The notes beneath the pieces are model-generated. The model did no database searches. It had not been told where the DNA came from and was given only the letters and a program-made list of their open reading frames with translations. Positions 35,289 to 43,943 of a DNA stretch of 64,000 nt are shown piece after piece. The position numbers were made by a program, and so were the translations under genes. Location of the stretch: assembly GCA_965250105.1 (NCBI GenBank), contig OZ252290.1, positions 3,658,001 through 3,722,000 on the forward strand, written 5' to 3'. The stretch is from JBCBSK01 sp965250105. GTDB taxonomy: Bacteria > Pseudomonadota > Alphaproteobacteria > Rhizobiales > Tepidamorphaceae. The first letter of the stretch is position 1. The number at the start of each line of letters is the position of its first letter.

Positions 35289-35372
35289 CGGGCGGCATTC
35301 GCAAATCCGTTGCCCAAACAGGACATCATGCCACTTCTTCAATGTAATGGTTGAAGCTGCTCGAACGCCCGG

Positions 35373-36236
35373 TCAGCGCAATGCGAGGCGCTGGCCTTCA
35401 TAGGGCGCGGCGCGACAGTCGACGCCGCGCCGGCGCAATTGCTCGCAGAGCCTGGCCGCGTCCGCCGCATCGACGAAGGGACCGGCGAGAAGCCGCAGGC
35501 GCAGCGCGCCGTCGTCGCCTTCATCGACCGCGATCATCGGGGCCAGGCCGCCGAGCAGTTCCTCATGGCCGGTCGCAAGGGCCGCCCAGATGCCGCGCGC
35601 GGCGTCAAGCGATCCGGCCGTGCCGAGATCGATGCCGAACACGGTCTGGCTGAGGCGCGCTGGGCTCGTGCGCGCTGCGTCGGTCGCCATGCCGGCCAGC
35701 GCGGCGTCGACCGCGTCCTCGGCGCTGTCGAGGCTCGCCATGTCGTCGAGATCGGCGACCGGCAGCGGACCGAATCGCACATCCACATCGCCGGCTGGCG
35801 GCAGGATCGGTGCTGGCAGGCCGACGGCTTCCAGCAAGTCAACGGGCTGGTCGAGGTCGCCGGACAGGGCGGGAACGGTCTGCCGTCCGGTGGCGGGCGG
35901 GGTCGCCGGGATGCTGCCGGTGACGGGGCCGAGCTCGGCTTCGAGACGGGCGAGCTGGTCGGCGAGCGCCCGACGGTCCTGTTCCATGCGTTGGGTTTCG
36001 GCGCGCAGCCGCGAGATCTCGCCGGTCAGCCAGGCCATGGTTTCGGGGCTGATCGCCTGGGCGCCCCCCATATCGCGGGAGATGGCGGCCTCGCCGGAGA
36101 GAAAACGCGCGATCTGGGCGCGGCCGGGGTCGCTTGTCGACGCCAGTCCGACCAGGCTCATGGCACCGGCCGCGGCGACGAACCAGATGAGCGCGGACAG
36201 GAGCATTTTGCGCCGTGACGGATGCGGTCTGGCCAT
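35373..36236 (-). CDS. Membrane-anchored protein with coiled coil and SPOR-like domain
   Basis: I do not recognise a named family. The 287-aa protein has a Lys/Arg-rich start, one membrane helix (LLSALIWFVAAAGAMSLVGLA, ~12-32), a coiled coil (~70-103, ISRLRAETQRMEQDRRALADQ), a Pro/Asp-rich linker and a C-terminal ~80-residue region, LRLRLLAGPFVDAADAARLCEQL, that looks like a SPOR peptidoglycan-binding domain. This layout suggests an inner-membrane protein reaching into the cell wall. It converges on phnM and is divergent from glmU. Confidence 0.7.
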   Translation of the reverse strand: MARPHPSRRKMLLSALIWFVAAAGAMSLVGLASTSDPGRAQIARFLSGEAAISRDMGGAQAISPETMAWLTGEISRLRAETQRMEQDRRALADQLARLEAELGPVTGSIPATPPATGRQTVPALSGDLDQPVDLLEAVGLPAPILPPAGDVDVRFGPLPVADLDDMASLDSAEDAVDAALAGMATDAARTSPARLSQTVFGIDLGTAGSLDAARGIWAALATGHEELLGGLAPMIAVDEGDDGALRLRLLAGPFVDAADAARLCEQLRRRGVDCRAAPYEGQRLALR

Positions 36237-36372
36237 GGCCTCGGCTGTCGTGATGGGTGTCGGGACAGGTCCTTCGAGGTTACCGATACCAGATTCGGCC
36301 GATTATCTGCTAAGGGCGTGTCGCGCCGCGGGTCGGCGGCGCGAGATCGAGACACAGCAACAGGATATGTTC

Positions 36373-37725
36373 ATGTCGGCCGAACCGGTTTCCCCGCTCA
36401 CCGCTCCGCTTCATATCGTGCTGGCCGCCGGCGAGGGGACGCGGATGCGCTCGACCCGCCCCAAGGTGATGCACGAAGTGGCGCATCGCCCGCTCGTCGG
36501 CCATGTCGTCGCGGCGGTTCTGGCCGCCGCCGACGATGCCGAGATCGCGCTGGTGCGTGGACCGGACCATGACGGGGTCGAACAGGCGGTTCGCGCCATG
36601 GTGCCCAAGGCGAGCTGCCATATCCAGCGCGACAGGCTCGGCACGGCGCATGCGGCACTGGCGGCGCGCGCCCGGCTCGACGCCGCCACCGGTCCTGTCA
36701 TCGTGCTGTTCGGCGATACGCCGCTTCTATTGCCCGACACCTTGCGCAAGCTGCACGGAGCCATCGCCGATGGGGCGGCAATCGCGGTCGTTGGCTTCGA
36801 GGCGCGCGATCCGTCCGGCTATGGCCGGCTGATCATGGATGACGCGGGTCTCGGCGCGATCCGCGAGGACAGGGAGGCGAGCGACGCCGAACGCGCCATC
36901 ACGCTCTGCAATGGCGGCATGATGGCCTTCGACGGCCGGCTTTTGCCCGGCCTCCTCGACAGGATCGGCAATGACAACGCCAAGAGCGAATACTATCTGA
37001 CCGACGCCGTGGCGCTGGCGCGCGGTGATGGTGGCAAGGTGGTCGTGGTCACCGCCGACGAGGCGGAACTCGCCGGCGTCAACAACCGAGCCCAGCTGGC
37101 CGAGGCCGAGCATATCGTTCAGGAGCGATTGCGGGCGGATGTCATGTCCCACGGCGTGACGCTCATCGACCCGGCATCGGTCCATCTGGCGATGGACACG
37201 AGGCTCGGTCAGGACAGCCTCGTCGAACCCAATGTCGTGTTCGGACCTGGCGTCACGGTCGAAGCGGGCGCCACGATTCGGGCCTTCAGCCATCTCGAAG
37301 GCTGCCATGTCGGTCCGGGCGCGGTGATTGGTCCCTTCGCCCGCCTCAGGCCGGGCGCGCGGCTCGGTCGCGGCGCGCGCGCCGGCAATTTCGTCGAGAT
37401 CAAGAATGCCGAGATCGCCGACGGCGCCAAGATCAACCATCTGAGCTATGTCGGCGATGCGTCCGTCGGGACCGCCGCGAATGTCGGCGCCGGCACCATT
37501 ACCTGCAACTATGACGGCGACCGCAAGCACCGCACCGAGATCGGCGCCGGCGCCTTCATTGGTTCGAACAGCGCGCTCGTCGCGCCGATCACGATTGGTG
37601 ACGGCGCCTATGTCGGATCGGGCTCGACCGTCACCGAGGACGTGCCGGACGGCGCGCTGGCCATCGGGCGCGGCCGCCAGGTCACCAAGGAGGGGCGGGC
37701 GCCCAAGCCGAAGCCGAAATCGTGA
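36373..37725 (+). CDS. glmU: Bifunctional GlcNAc-1-phosphate uridyltransferase / GlcN-1-phosphate acetyltransferase
   Basis: GlmU makes UDP-GlcNAc, the precursor of peptidoglycan and lipopolysaccharide. The N-terminal uridyltransferase starts LAAGEGTRMRSTRPKVMHEV; the C-terminal left-handed beta-helix has hexapeptide repeats, ARAGNFVEIKNAEI and NVGAGTITCNYDGDRKHRTEIG, the acetyltransferase site. Of ATGs at 36367 and 36373, AGGA at 36362-36365 is at a proper distance only for 36373; this gives 450 aa. glmS, for the first step of the pathway, lies 138 bp downstream. Confidence 0.97.
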   Translation: MSAEPVSPLTAPLHIVLAAGEGTRMRSTRPKVMHEVAHRPLVGHVVAAVLAAADDAEIALVRGPDHDGVEQAVRAMVPKASCHIQRDRLGTAHAALAARARLDAATGPVIVLFGDTPLLLPDTLRKLHGAIADGAAIAVVGFEARDPSGYGRLIMDDAGLGAIREDREASDAERAITLCNGGMMAFDGRLLPGLLDRIGNDNAKSEYYLTDAVALARGDGGKVVVVTADEAELAGVNNRAQLAEAEHIVQERLRADVMSHGVTLIDPASVHLAMDTRLGQDSLVEPNVVFGPGVTVEAGATIRAFSHLEGCHVGPGAVIGPFARLRPGARLGRGARAGNFVEIKNAEIADGAKINHLSYVGDASVGTAANVGAGTITCNYDGDRKHRTEIGAGAFIGSNSALVAPITIGDGAYVGSGSTVTEDVPDGALAIGRGRQVTKEGRAPKPKPKS

Positions 37726-37863
37726 CCCTTCGGGGCCGTCGGCGCGCCGCCGCGTCACACAGGGTCACCGAATGTGATTTTGGTCGACGCGCCGACAGGG
37801 CCTATCCACGCCACCGCAGCGCGGCATCAAGGATGCGCGGATCGTCACAGATAAGGAGCGCTC

Positions 37864-39690
37864 ATGTGCGGCATTGTCGGGATCGTCGGTCGGGAACCGG
37901 TTGCGGGCGATATTCTGTCGTCTCTCAAGCGGCTCGAATATCGCGGCTATGATTCGGCTGGCATCGCGACGCTCGAAGAGGGGCGGCTGACCCGCCGCCG
38001 GGCCGCCGGCAAGCTCGACAATCTCGGCCTGGTCTTGTCGCGGGATCCGCTGAACGGGGTGATCGGCATCGGCCATACGCGCTGGGCGACCCATGGCAAG
38101 CCGACCGAAACCAATGCCCATCCGCACGCGTCGGGCCGGGTCGCGGTGGTGCATAACGGGATCATCGAGAATTTCGCCGCGCTGCGGGCCGAACTCATGG
38201 CGGAGGGGCGGCATTTCGACAGCGAGACCGACACCGAAGTCGTCGCCCATCTCGTCGACCGCGAATTGGCTCGGGGCCAGGATCCGGCCGGCGCCGTGGC
38301 GGCCGTGTTGCCGCGTCTCGAAGGGGCGTTCTCGCTCGCCTTCCTGTTCGATGGCGAAACCGATCTGATGATCGGAGCCCGACGCGGCAGCCCGCTCGCC
38401 GTCGGCCACGGGGAGGGCGCGAACTATCTCGGTTCCGATGCGATCGCGCTCGCGCCCTTCACCAACCGGGTGAGCTATCTCGAAGAAGGCGACATGGTCG
38501 TCGTCACCCGCGACACGGTCGAGATCCGCGATCAGGCCGGCATCATCGTCGCCCGCCCGGTCCAACTGATCCCCGGCGCCGACTATGTCGTCGACAAGGG
38601 CACCTATCGCCACTTCATGGAGAAGGAGATCCATGAACAGCCCGACGTGATCGCGCATACGCTCGGGCGCTATCTCGACATGGCCGGCGGCCGTGCCGTC
38701 CTGCCCGATGACGTACCGTTCGACTGGACAGCGCTGACGCGCGTCACCCTGTCGGCCTGTGGCACGGCCTATTATGCGGGGCTGATCGCGAAATACTGGT
38801 TCGAGCGCTATGCCCGGCTGCCGGTCGAGATCGACGTCGCCTCGGAGTTCCGCTACCGCAACGCGCCGCTGCCGGAAAACGGCCTTGCCGTCTTCATCTC
38901 GCAATCGGGCGAGACCGCCGACACGCTGGCCGCCTTGCGCTATTGCCGCGCCGAGGGGCAGCATATCGCCGCCGTCATCAATGTGCCGACCTCGACCATC
39001 GCGCGCGAAAGCGATCTCGTCCTGCCGATCCTGGCGGGTCCCGAGATCGGCGTCGCCTCGACTAAGGCCTTCACCTGCCAATTGGCGGTGCTGGCGGCGA
39101 TGGCGCTGGTCGCCGGGCGCGCGCGCGGCGTGCTCGACGCCGATGACGAGGCGGAGCTGGTGCGCCAACTCGTCGGCGTGCCGCGCCTCATGGTCGAGGC
39201 GCTGGCGCTCGAGGCCGAGATCGAGGCGATCACCCGCGATCTCGCCAAGGCCGAGGATGTGCTCTATCTCGGGCGCGGGCAGAATTTCTGCCTGGCGCTC
39301 GAAGGCGCGCTGAAGCTCAAGGAAATCTCCTATATCCATGCCGAGGGCTACGCGGCCGGCGAGCTCAAGCACGGCCCGATCGCGCTGATCGACGAGAAGA
39401 TGCCGGTCATCGTCGTCGCGCCTTTCGACGATGTCTTCGACAAGACCATGTCGAACATGCAGGAGGTCGCGGCCCGTGGCGGCCGCATCATCCTCATCAC
39501 GGACGCGCGAGGCGCGGCCGTGGCCGGCGGCGATGCCGAGAATGTCATCGTGCTGCCCGAGATCGGCGCCGTCGCCGCGCCCTTGGTCTATTCAGTGCCG
39601 ATGCAGCTTCTCGCCTATCACACGGCCGTCTTCATGGGAACGGATGTCGATCAGCCGCGCAATCTAGCGAAATCGGTCACGGTCGAGTAG
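37864..39690 (+). CDS. glmS: Glutamine-fructose-6-phosphate aminotransferase (isomerizing)
   Basis: GlmS makes glucosamine 6-phosphate from fructose 6-phosphate and glutamine. The 608-aa protein has Cys2 as glutaminase nucleophile (MCGIVGIVG), HTRWATHGKPTETNAHPH, the two SIS sugar domains with CGTAYYAG and SQSGETADTLAALR, and the C-terminal LAKSVTVE tail that shapes the active site. AAGGAG at 37853-37858 precedes the ATG. No glmS ribozyme, as in Gram-positives, is seen upstream. Confidence 0.98.
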   Translation: MCGIVGIVGREPVAGDILSSLKRLEYRGYDSAGIATLEEGRLTRRRAAGKLDNLGLVLSRDPLNGVIGIGHTRWATHGKPTETNAHPHASGRVAVVHNGIIENFAALRAELMAEGRHFDSETDTEVVAHLVDRELARGQDPAGAVAAVLPRLEGAFSLAFLFDGETDLMIGARRGSPLAVGHGEGANYLGSDAIALAPFTNRVSYLEEGDMVVVTRDTVEIRDQAGIIVARPVQLIPGADYVVDKGTYRHFMEKEIHEQPDVIAHTLGRYLDMAGGRAVLPDDVPFDWTALTRVTLSACGTAYYAGLIAKYWFERYARLPVEIDVASEFRYRNAPLPENGLAVFISQSGETADTLAALRYCRAEGQHIAAVINVPTSTIARESDLVLPILAGPEIGVASTKAFTCQLAVLAAMALVAGRARGVLDADDEAELVRQLVGVPRLMVEALALEAEIEAITRDLAKAEDVLYLGRGQNFCLALEGALKLKEISYIHAEGYAAGELKHGPIALIDEKMPVIVVAPFDDVFDKTMSNMQEVAARGGRIILITDARGAAVAGGDAENVIVLPEIGAVAAPLVYSVPMQLLAYHTAVFMGTDVDQPRNLAKSVTVE

Positions 39691-39701
39691 GCGCGCGATC
39701 C

Positions 39702-40100
39702 TTAACGCTGGGTCAGCGCGGCATCTGTGTCGCGGGACAGCCCATCGGGCTCGGGGCGCGCCGCGATCCAGTAGCCGATGGCGAGAAAGCCGAAGGCGGC
39801 GAGCGCCAGGGCGACCGCCGGCAGGAGATGCGAGGCGGCCAGGAGCGCGAAACCGGCGATCAGGCCGAGAAAGGCCGCGCGCTTGGCATAAGCCGGCATC
39901 GCGCCGTTGTCGCGCCAGGCGGCGACGGCCGGGCCGAAGCGGGGATGGGTGAGGATCCAGGCTTCGAGCCGGGGCGAGGAACGCGCGAAGCAGCCCGCCG
40001 CCAGGATCAGGAAGATCGTCGTCGGCAGGATCGGCAGCACGACACCGACGAGGCCGATGCCGACGAGCGCCCATCCCGCGATCAACCAGACGATCTTCAT
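39702..40100 (-). CDS. YbaN-like (DUF454) inner-membrane protein
   Basis: The 132-aa protein fits the DUF454/YbaN family: IAGWALVGIGLVGVVLPILPTTIFLILAAGCFARSSPR-type N-terminus with helices at ~3-38, then the short helical HPRFGPAVAAWRDNGAM loop and two more helices at ~74-112. Function is not established. It converges on glmS (11 bp) and is divergent from the DUF502 gene. Confidence 0.88.
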   Translation of the reverse strand: MKIVWLIAGWALVGIGLVGVVLPILPTTIFLILAAGCFARSSPRLEAWILTHPRFGPAVAAWRDNGAMPAYAKRAAFLGLIAGFALLAASHLLPAVALALAAFGFLAIGYWIAARPEPDGLSRDTDAALTQR

Positions 40101-40384
40101 CGCGCTGTGTCCTTTCCAAAGGCGGACCCTCCGCCCCGATCGACGACATACGTATCATCCCATATTGGCGGTTCCATGGCCAAGACAATGGCGGGCGCGG
40201 CCGAAATGTGGCCTTGCACAAAAAACGCGCATGACGCCCCGGCCGCGCGGCGCCACAATCCTGCCGCACCGAACCTGTTGCAACGAAACGGCAACACCAT
40301 ATTCGGTAGATTGACGGCTCATGACCCGGCCGGGATCCTGCCGGCGGGGAGCCACCACATGGATGACGGCACAGCCGAGGGACG

Positions 40385-41170
40385 ATGACGCGCGACGACA
40401 TTCCCCATGACGAGGACCACCACCCGCACAAGCGGGGCGGCATCGTCATGCGTCTCAGGAATTATTTCCTGACCGGCCTCGTCGTCGCGGCGCCGATCGG
40501 CATCACGGCCTTTCTCACCTGGTCCTTCGTCACCTGGGTCGACGACCGGGTCAAACCGCTCATTCCGCTGCGCTATTCGCCGGAAACCTATCTACCGTTC
40601 ACGATTCCCGGCCTTGGGGTGCTGATCGCGGTCCTGTTCCTGATCCTGCTCGGCGCGCTGACCGCCAATCTCGTCGGCCGCACCATCGTCAACTATGGCG
40701 AGATGATGCTCGACCGGATGCCGCTCGTCCGCTCGATCTACAAGACACTGAAGCAGATCTTCGAGACGGTGCTGTCGCAGACGGGCAATTCGTTCAAGAC
40801 CGTCGGGCTGATGGAATTCCCCCGCCGGGGCAGCTGGTGTCTCGTCTTCATTTCGACGGATGCCAAGGGCGAGGTGCTGGAAAAGGTCGGCGAGGGCGAG
40901 GACATGTACACCTGCTTCATGCCGACCGTGCCCAATCCGACGACCGGCTTTCTGATGTTCGTGCCGAAAAAGGATGTGCGCATTCTCGACATGTCGGTCG
41001 AGGAGGCGGCGAAACTCGCCATATCGGGCGGGCTGGTCGTGCCCGACTACGGGCAACCGCCTGAAGGCGCGGCCGAGGCGGCAAAGCCGGGCGCGACAAA
41101 GCGCCGGAACGGCAAGCCAGTCGACAAGCCCAGCGACAAGCCGGATGACAGTCGCGACGCTGCCGAATAG
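40385..41170 (+). CDS. DUF502 membrane protein
   Basis: The 261-aa protein belongs to DUF502, found in many bacteria and in plant LAZ1-interacting relatives. A His-rich N-terminus is followed by two membrane helices (~27-50 and ~75-97), then YGEMMLDRMPLVRSIYKTLKQIFETV and FPRRGSWCLVFIS, the hallmark segments, and a Lys/Asp-rich tail. Its biochemical role is unknown. GAGGGA lies just before the ATG. It converges on recG, with 12 bp between stops. Confidence 0.88.
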   Translation: MTRDDIPHDEDHHPHKRGGIVMRLRNYFLTGLVVAAPIGITAFLTWSFVTWVDDRVKPLIPLRYSPETYLPFTIPGLGVLIAVLFLILLGALTANLVGRTIVNYGEMMLDRMPLVRSIYKTLKQIFETVLSQTGNSFKTVGLMEFPRRGSWCLVFISTDAKGEVLEKVGEGEDMYTCFMPTVPNPTTGFLMFVPKKDVRILDMSVEEAAKLAISGGLVVPDYGQPPEGAAEAAKPGATKRRNGKPVDKPSDKPDDSRDAAE

Positions 41171-41182
41171 CCGGCGACCTGT

Positions 41183-43345
41183 TCATCCCGAATCGAGGTA
41201 GCGCGTCGCCTCGTAGCGCTCGAACAGATGCAGAAGGACCCGGAGCTGGCGGCCCCTGTCGCTGGTCAGGCCCGGGTCCTGGTCGAGTGTCAGACGGGCG
41301 TCGTCGCGCGCGGTTTCGATGAGATCGAGATGATGTTCGGGCCGGGCGATGCGGAAAGCGGGCAGCCCGCTCTGGCGCGCGCCCAGCACATCGCCGCCGC
41401 CGCGCAGCCGCAGATCTTCCTCCGCGATGCGGAAGCCGTCATTGGTCTCGCGCAGCATGGTCAGCCGTTGCATCGCCGTGTCGCCGAGCGGCGGCGTATA
41501 GACCAGGAGGCAATGCGAGGCGGCCGCACCGCGCCCGACCCGGCCGCGCAGCTGATGCAACTGGGCGAGGCCGAACCGTTCCGCGCTCTCGACCACGATG
41601 AGGCTCGCTTCCGGCACGTCGACGCCGACCTCGACCACGGTGGTCGCGACCAGGATCGCCACATCGCCGTCGCGGAAGGCGGTGGTGACCCGGTCCTTCT
41701 CGTCGGGCCGCATGCGGCCATGCAGCAGGGCCGCGCGGTCGCCGAACCGTTGGGCGAGGGCGGCATGGCGCGCTTCGGCGGCCTGGGCGTCGATCGCTTC
41801 GGATTCTTCGACCAACGGGCAGACCCAGTAGACCCGTTCGCCGCGCTCGATCGTGCGCCCGACGGCCGAGACAACCTCGTCGATCCGCTCGGACGAGATG
41901 ATGCGGGTGTCGATGTCCTGGCGGCCCGCCGGCTTCTCGTCGAGCCGAGAAACGTCCATGTCGCCGTAAAAGCTCAGAAGCAGGGTGCGCGGGATGGGCG
42001 TGGCCGTCGTGACCAGAAGGTCGACATCGCCGCCCTTGGCGGCGAGATCGAGCCGCTGATGGACGCCGAAGCGGTGCTGCTCGTCGATCACCGCGAGCCC
42101 GAGCCGGGCATAGGAGGTGCTGGCCTGGAACAGCGCCTGGGTGCCGACGACGATGTCCGCCGCGCCGGACTGGGCGGCATCGCGCGCCGCCCGCGCCTGC
42201 GCCGTCTTGAGCTGGCCCGTCAACAGCGCGACGGACAGTCCGTCGCGGGCGGCGAAGCGCGACAGCGTCTCGTAATGCTGCCGGGCGAGGAGTTCCGTCG
42301 GTGCCATCAGCACCGATTGCGCGCCCGAGGCAGCGACATGCGCCATGGCGAGATAGGCGACGGCGGTCTTGCCACTGCCGACATCGCCCTGCAGCAGGCG
42401 GATCATCCGCTGCGGCGCTTCGAGGTCGGCGATGATCTCCGACACCGACCGCACCTGCGCGCCGGTCGGGGGAAAGGGCAGGTTGGCGATCGCCGCATCG
42501 ACCGCCGTCCGGTCGGCCCGGCGCGCGATCCCGGACGTGACCCGCATCGAGCGGCGGACCAGCGCCAGGGCAAGTTGGCCGGCCAGGAGTTCGTCATAGG
42601 CGAGCCGCTGCCAGCCGGGACTGTCCGGGCCATTGCGCGCACGCTCGCCGATGTCGTCACTCGCCGTCCTGCTGTCCGCCGTTCCGCTGTCGGGCGTCCC
42701 GGCATCTGGCAGGTCGTGCAGGCCCGCAAGAGCGTCCGAGACGCCCGGCCAGCGACGCTGCGCCAGAAGATCGGGGCGTAGCCAGTCGTCGAGAACGGGG
42801 ATGCGGGGCAGGGCCTGTTCGATGGCCGCGCGGATATGATGCCCCGTCAGGTCGGCTGTCTTGCGGTAGACCGGTTCGAAGGGCGGAATCGTGCCGCTCG
42901 CGGGGTCGACCATATGGTCGGGATGGGCCATCTGGGCGCGGCCGTCGAAGAGATCGATGCGGCCGCTGACAAGCCGCACCGATCCTTCGGGCAGCGTGCG
43001 TTCGAGCCAACGCGGATCGGCCCGGAAGAAGACCACGGTCAAATCATCGCCGGCCTCGGTCATGGTCGAGATGCGATAGGGCGCGCGCGAGCCGCGCGGC
43101 GGCGGCCTGTGTTCGCCGACACGGACCCGGAACGTCGCCACCGCCGGCAGCGTCAGGCTGGCCAGGAGCGCGACCGGGCGCCGGTCGATGACGCCGGTCG
43201 GTGCGTGAAACAGGAGATCGATCACCCGCGCTGGCGTCTCGGCATCGCGCGACAGCAGGCGGTTGAAGGCCTGCGCCCGTTTCGGGCCGATGCCGGCGAG
43301 CACCGAGAGGTCGGCGAACAGGGGGTTGAGGCTGTCGGGGCGCAT
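41183..43345 (-). CDS. recG: ATP-dependent DNA helicase RecG
   Basis: RecG drives fork reversal and branch migration at stalled replication forks. The 720-aa protein has an N-terminal wedge/OB domain (LAGIGPKRAQAFNRLL onward), Walker A LQGDVGSGKTAVAYLA, DEQH box VIDEQHRFGVHQR, motif III TATPIPRTLLLS, and motif VI QLRGRVGRGAAAS. A Ser/Asp-rich insert near residue 220 is unusual but short. It is divergent from sdhE. Confidence 0.97.
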   Translation of the reverse strand: MRPDSLNPLFADLSVLAGIGPKRAQAFNRLLSRDAETPARVIDLLFHAPTGVIDRRPVALLASLTLPAVATFRVRVGEHRPPPRGSRAPYRISTMTEAGDDLTVVFFRADPRWLERTLPEGSVRLVSGRIDLFDGRAQMAHPDHMVDPASGTIPPFEPVYRKTADLTGHHIRAAIEQALPRIPVLDDWLRPDLLAQRRWPGVSDALAGLHDLPDAGTPDSGTADSRTASDDIGERARNGPDSPGWQRLAYDELLAGQLALALVRRSMRVTSGIARRADRTAVDAAIANLPFPPTGAQVRSVSEIIADLEAPQRMIRLLQGDVGSGKTAVAYLAMAHVAASGAQSVLMAPTELLARQHYETLSRFAARDGLSVALLTGQLKTAQARAARDAAQSGAADIVVGTQALFQASTSYARLGLAVIDEQHRFGVHQRLDLAAKGGDVDLLVTTATPIPRTLLLSFYGDMDVSRLDEKPAGRQDIDTRIISSERIDEVVSAVGRTIERGERVYWVCPLVEESEAIDAQAAEARHAALAQRFGDRAALLHGRMRPDEKDRVTTAFRDGDVAILVATTVVEVGVDVPEASLIVVESAERFGLAQLHQLRGRVGRGAAASHCLLVYTPPLGDTAMQRLTMLRETNDGFRIAEEDLRLRGGGDVLGARQSGLPAFRIARPEHHLDLIETARDDARLTLDQDPGLTSDRGRQLRVLLHLFERYEATRYLDSG

Positions 43346-43469
43346 GGTCCTTCACCTGGGCTTGCTCGAAAAGCGATACACGCCCGCTTCCGCTATGCAA
43401 ATCGCCTGACCGCCACGGCCGCCTGGCGCAATAGGACCCAGATCTGCGCCAACTGGCGCGCCGCCGGAC

Positions 43470-43498
43470 CTGACAAGCGGCCGGTCAGCAGCTATATC
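43470..43498 (+). promoter_or_regulatory. Candidate sigma-70 promoter for sdhE-mfd
   Basis: CTGACA (43470-43475, five of six) and TATATC (43493-43498, four of six) are spaced 17 bp in the recG-sdhE gap. The start site would be near 43505, about 100 bases before sdhE. Confidence 0.5.
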
Positions 43499-43603
43499 AG
43501 CGCCCTTGCTAGCGGGACCCGACGGCGCGACGACTGCCGGCCTCCGGCTTGGCGGACCAGCGACACAGGGTCTTGAGAAGACAGCTTGAGCGAAGGACGA
43601 TCG

Positions 43604-43906
43604 ATGACGGGAACGGATATGTCGAGCGCCGATCTGTCGCCGCGCCGCCGGCGCATGCTGTTCCGCGCCTGGCATCGAGGTATCCGCGAAATGGACCTTC
43701 TGCTCGGCCGCTTCGCCGACCACCATATCGCCGGAATGGACGAGGCCGAACTCGACCGCTTCGAGGCGCTGCTCGCGGTTCAGGATCTCGACCTCTATGG
43801 CTGGATCGCCGGCCAGACGCCGATACCGCCCGAACATGATTCGCCGGTATTCCAGGCACTTCTGGCCTTTCATGCCGCCCATCCGACCGCCGGCGACGCC
43901 GGATGA
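43604..43906 (+). CDS. sdhE: FAD assembly factor SdhE (DUF339)
   Basis: SdhE helps attach FAD to the succinate dehydrogenase flavoprotein. The 100-aa protein has the family RGxxE motif in AWHRGIREMDLLLGRFAD and ELDRFEALLAVQDLDLYGWI. AAGGA seven bases upstream supports the ATG at 43604 over the TTG at 43586. mfd follows after 37 bp, an order common in alphaproteobacteria. Confidence 0.93.
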   Translation: MTGTDMSSADLSPRRRRMLFRAWHRGIREMDLLLGRFADHHIAGMDEAELDRFEALLAVQDLDLYGWIAGQTPIPPEHDSPVFQALLAFHAAHPTAGDAG

Positions 43907-43943
43907 CCGGCCGACCGCTCCACAGGATCCCAGACACGCCGTC

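Noticed and set aside
37726..37863. A glmS ribozyme in the glmU-glmS gap
   Set aside because: The gap is only 138 bp, shows no ribozyme-like core, and the ribozyme is known mainly from Gram-positive bacteria.
41228..42781. A 517-codon plus-strand frame opposite recG
   Set aside because: recG is certain on the minus strand; this is an antisense frame typical of high-GC DNA.
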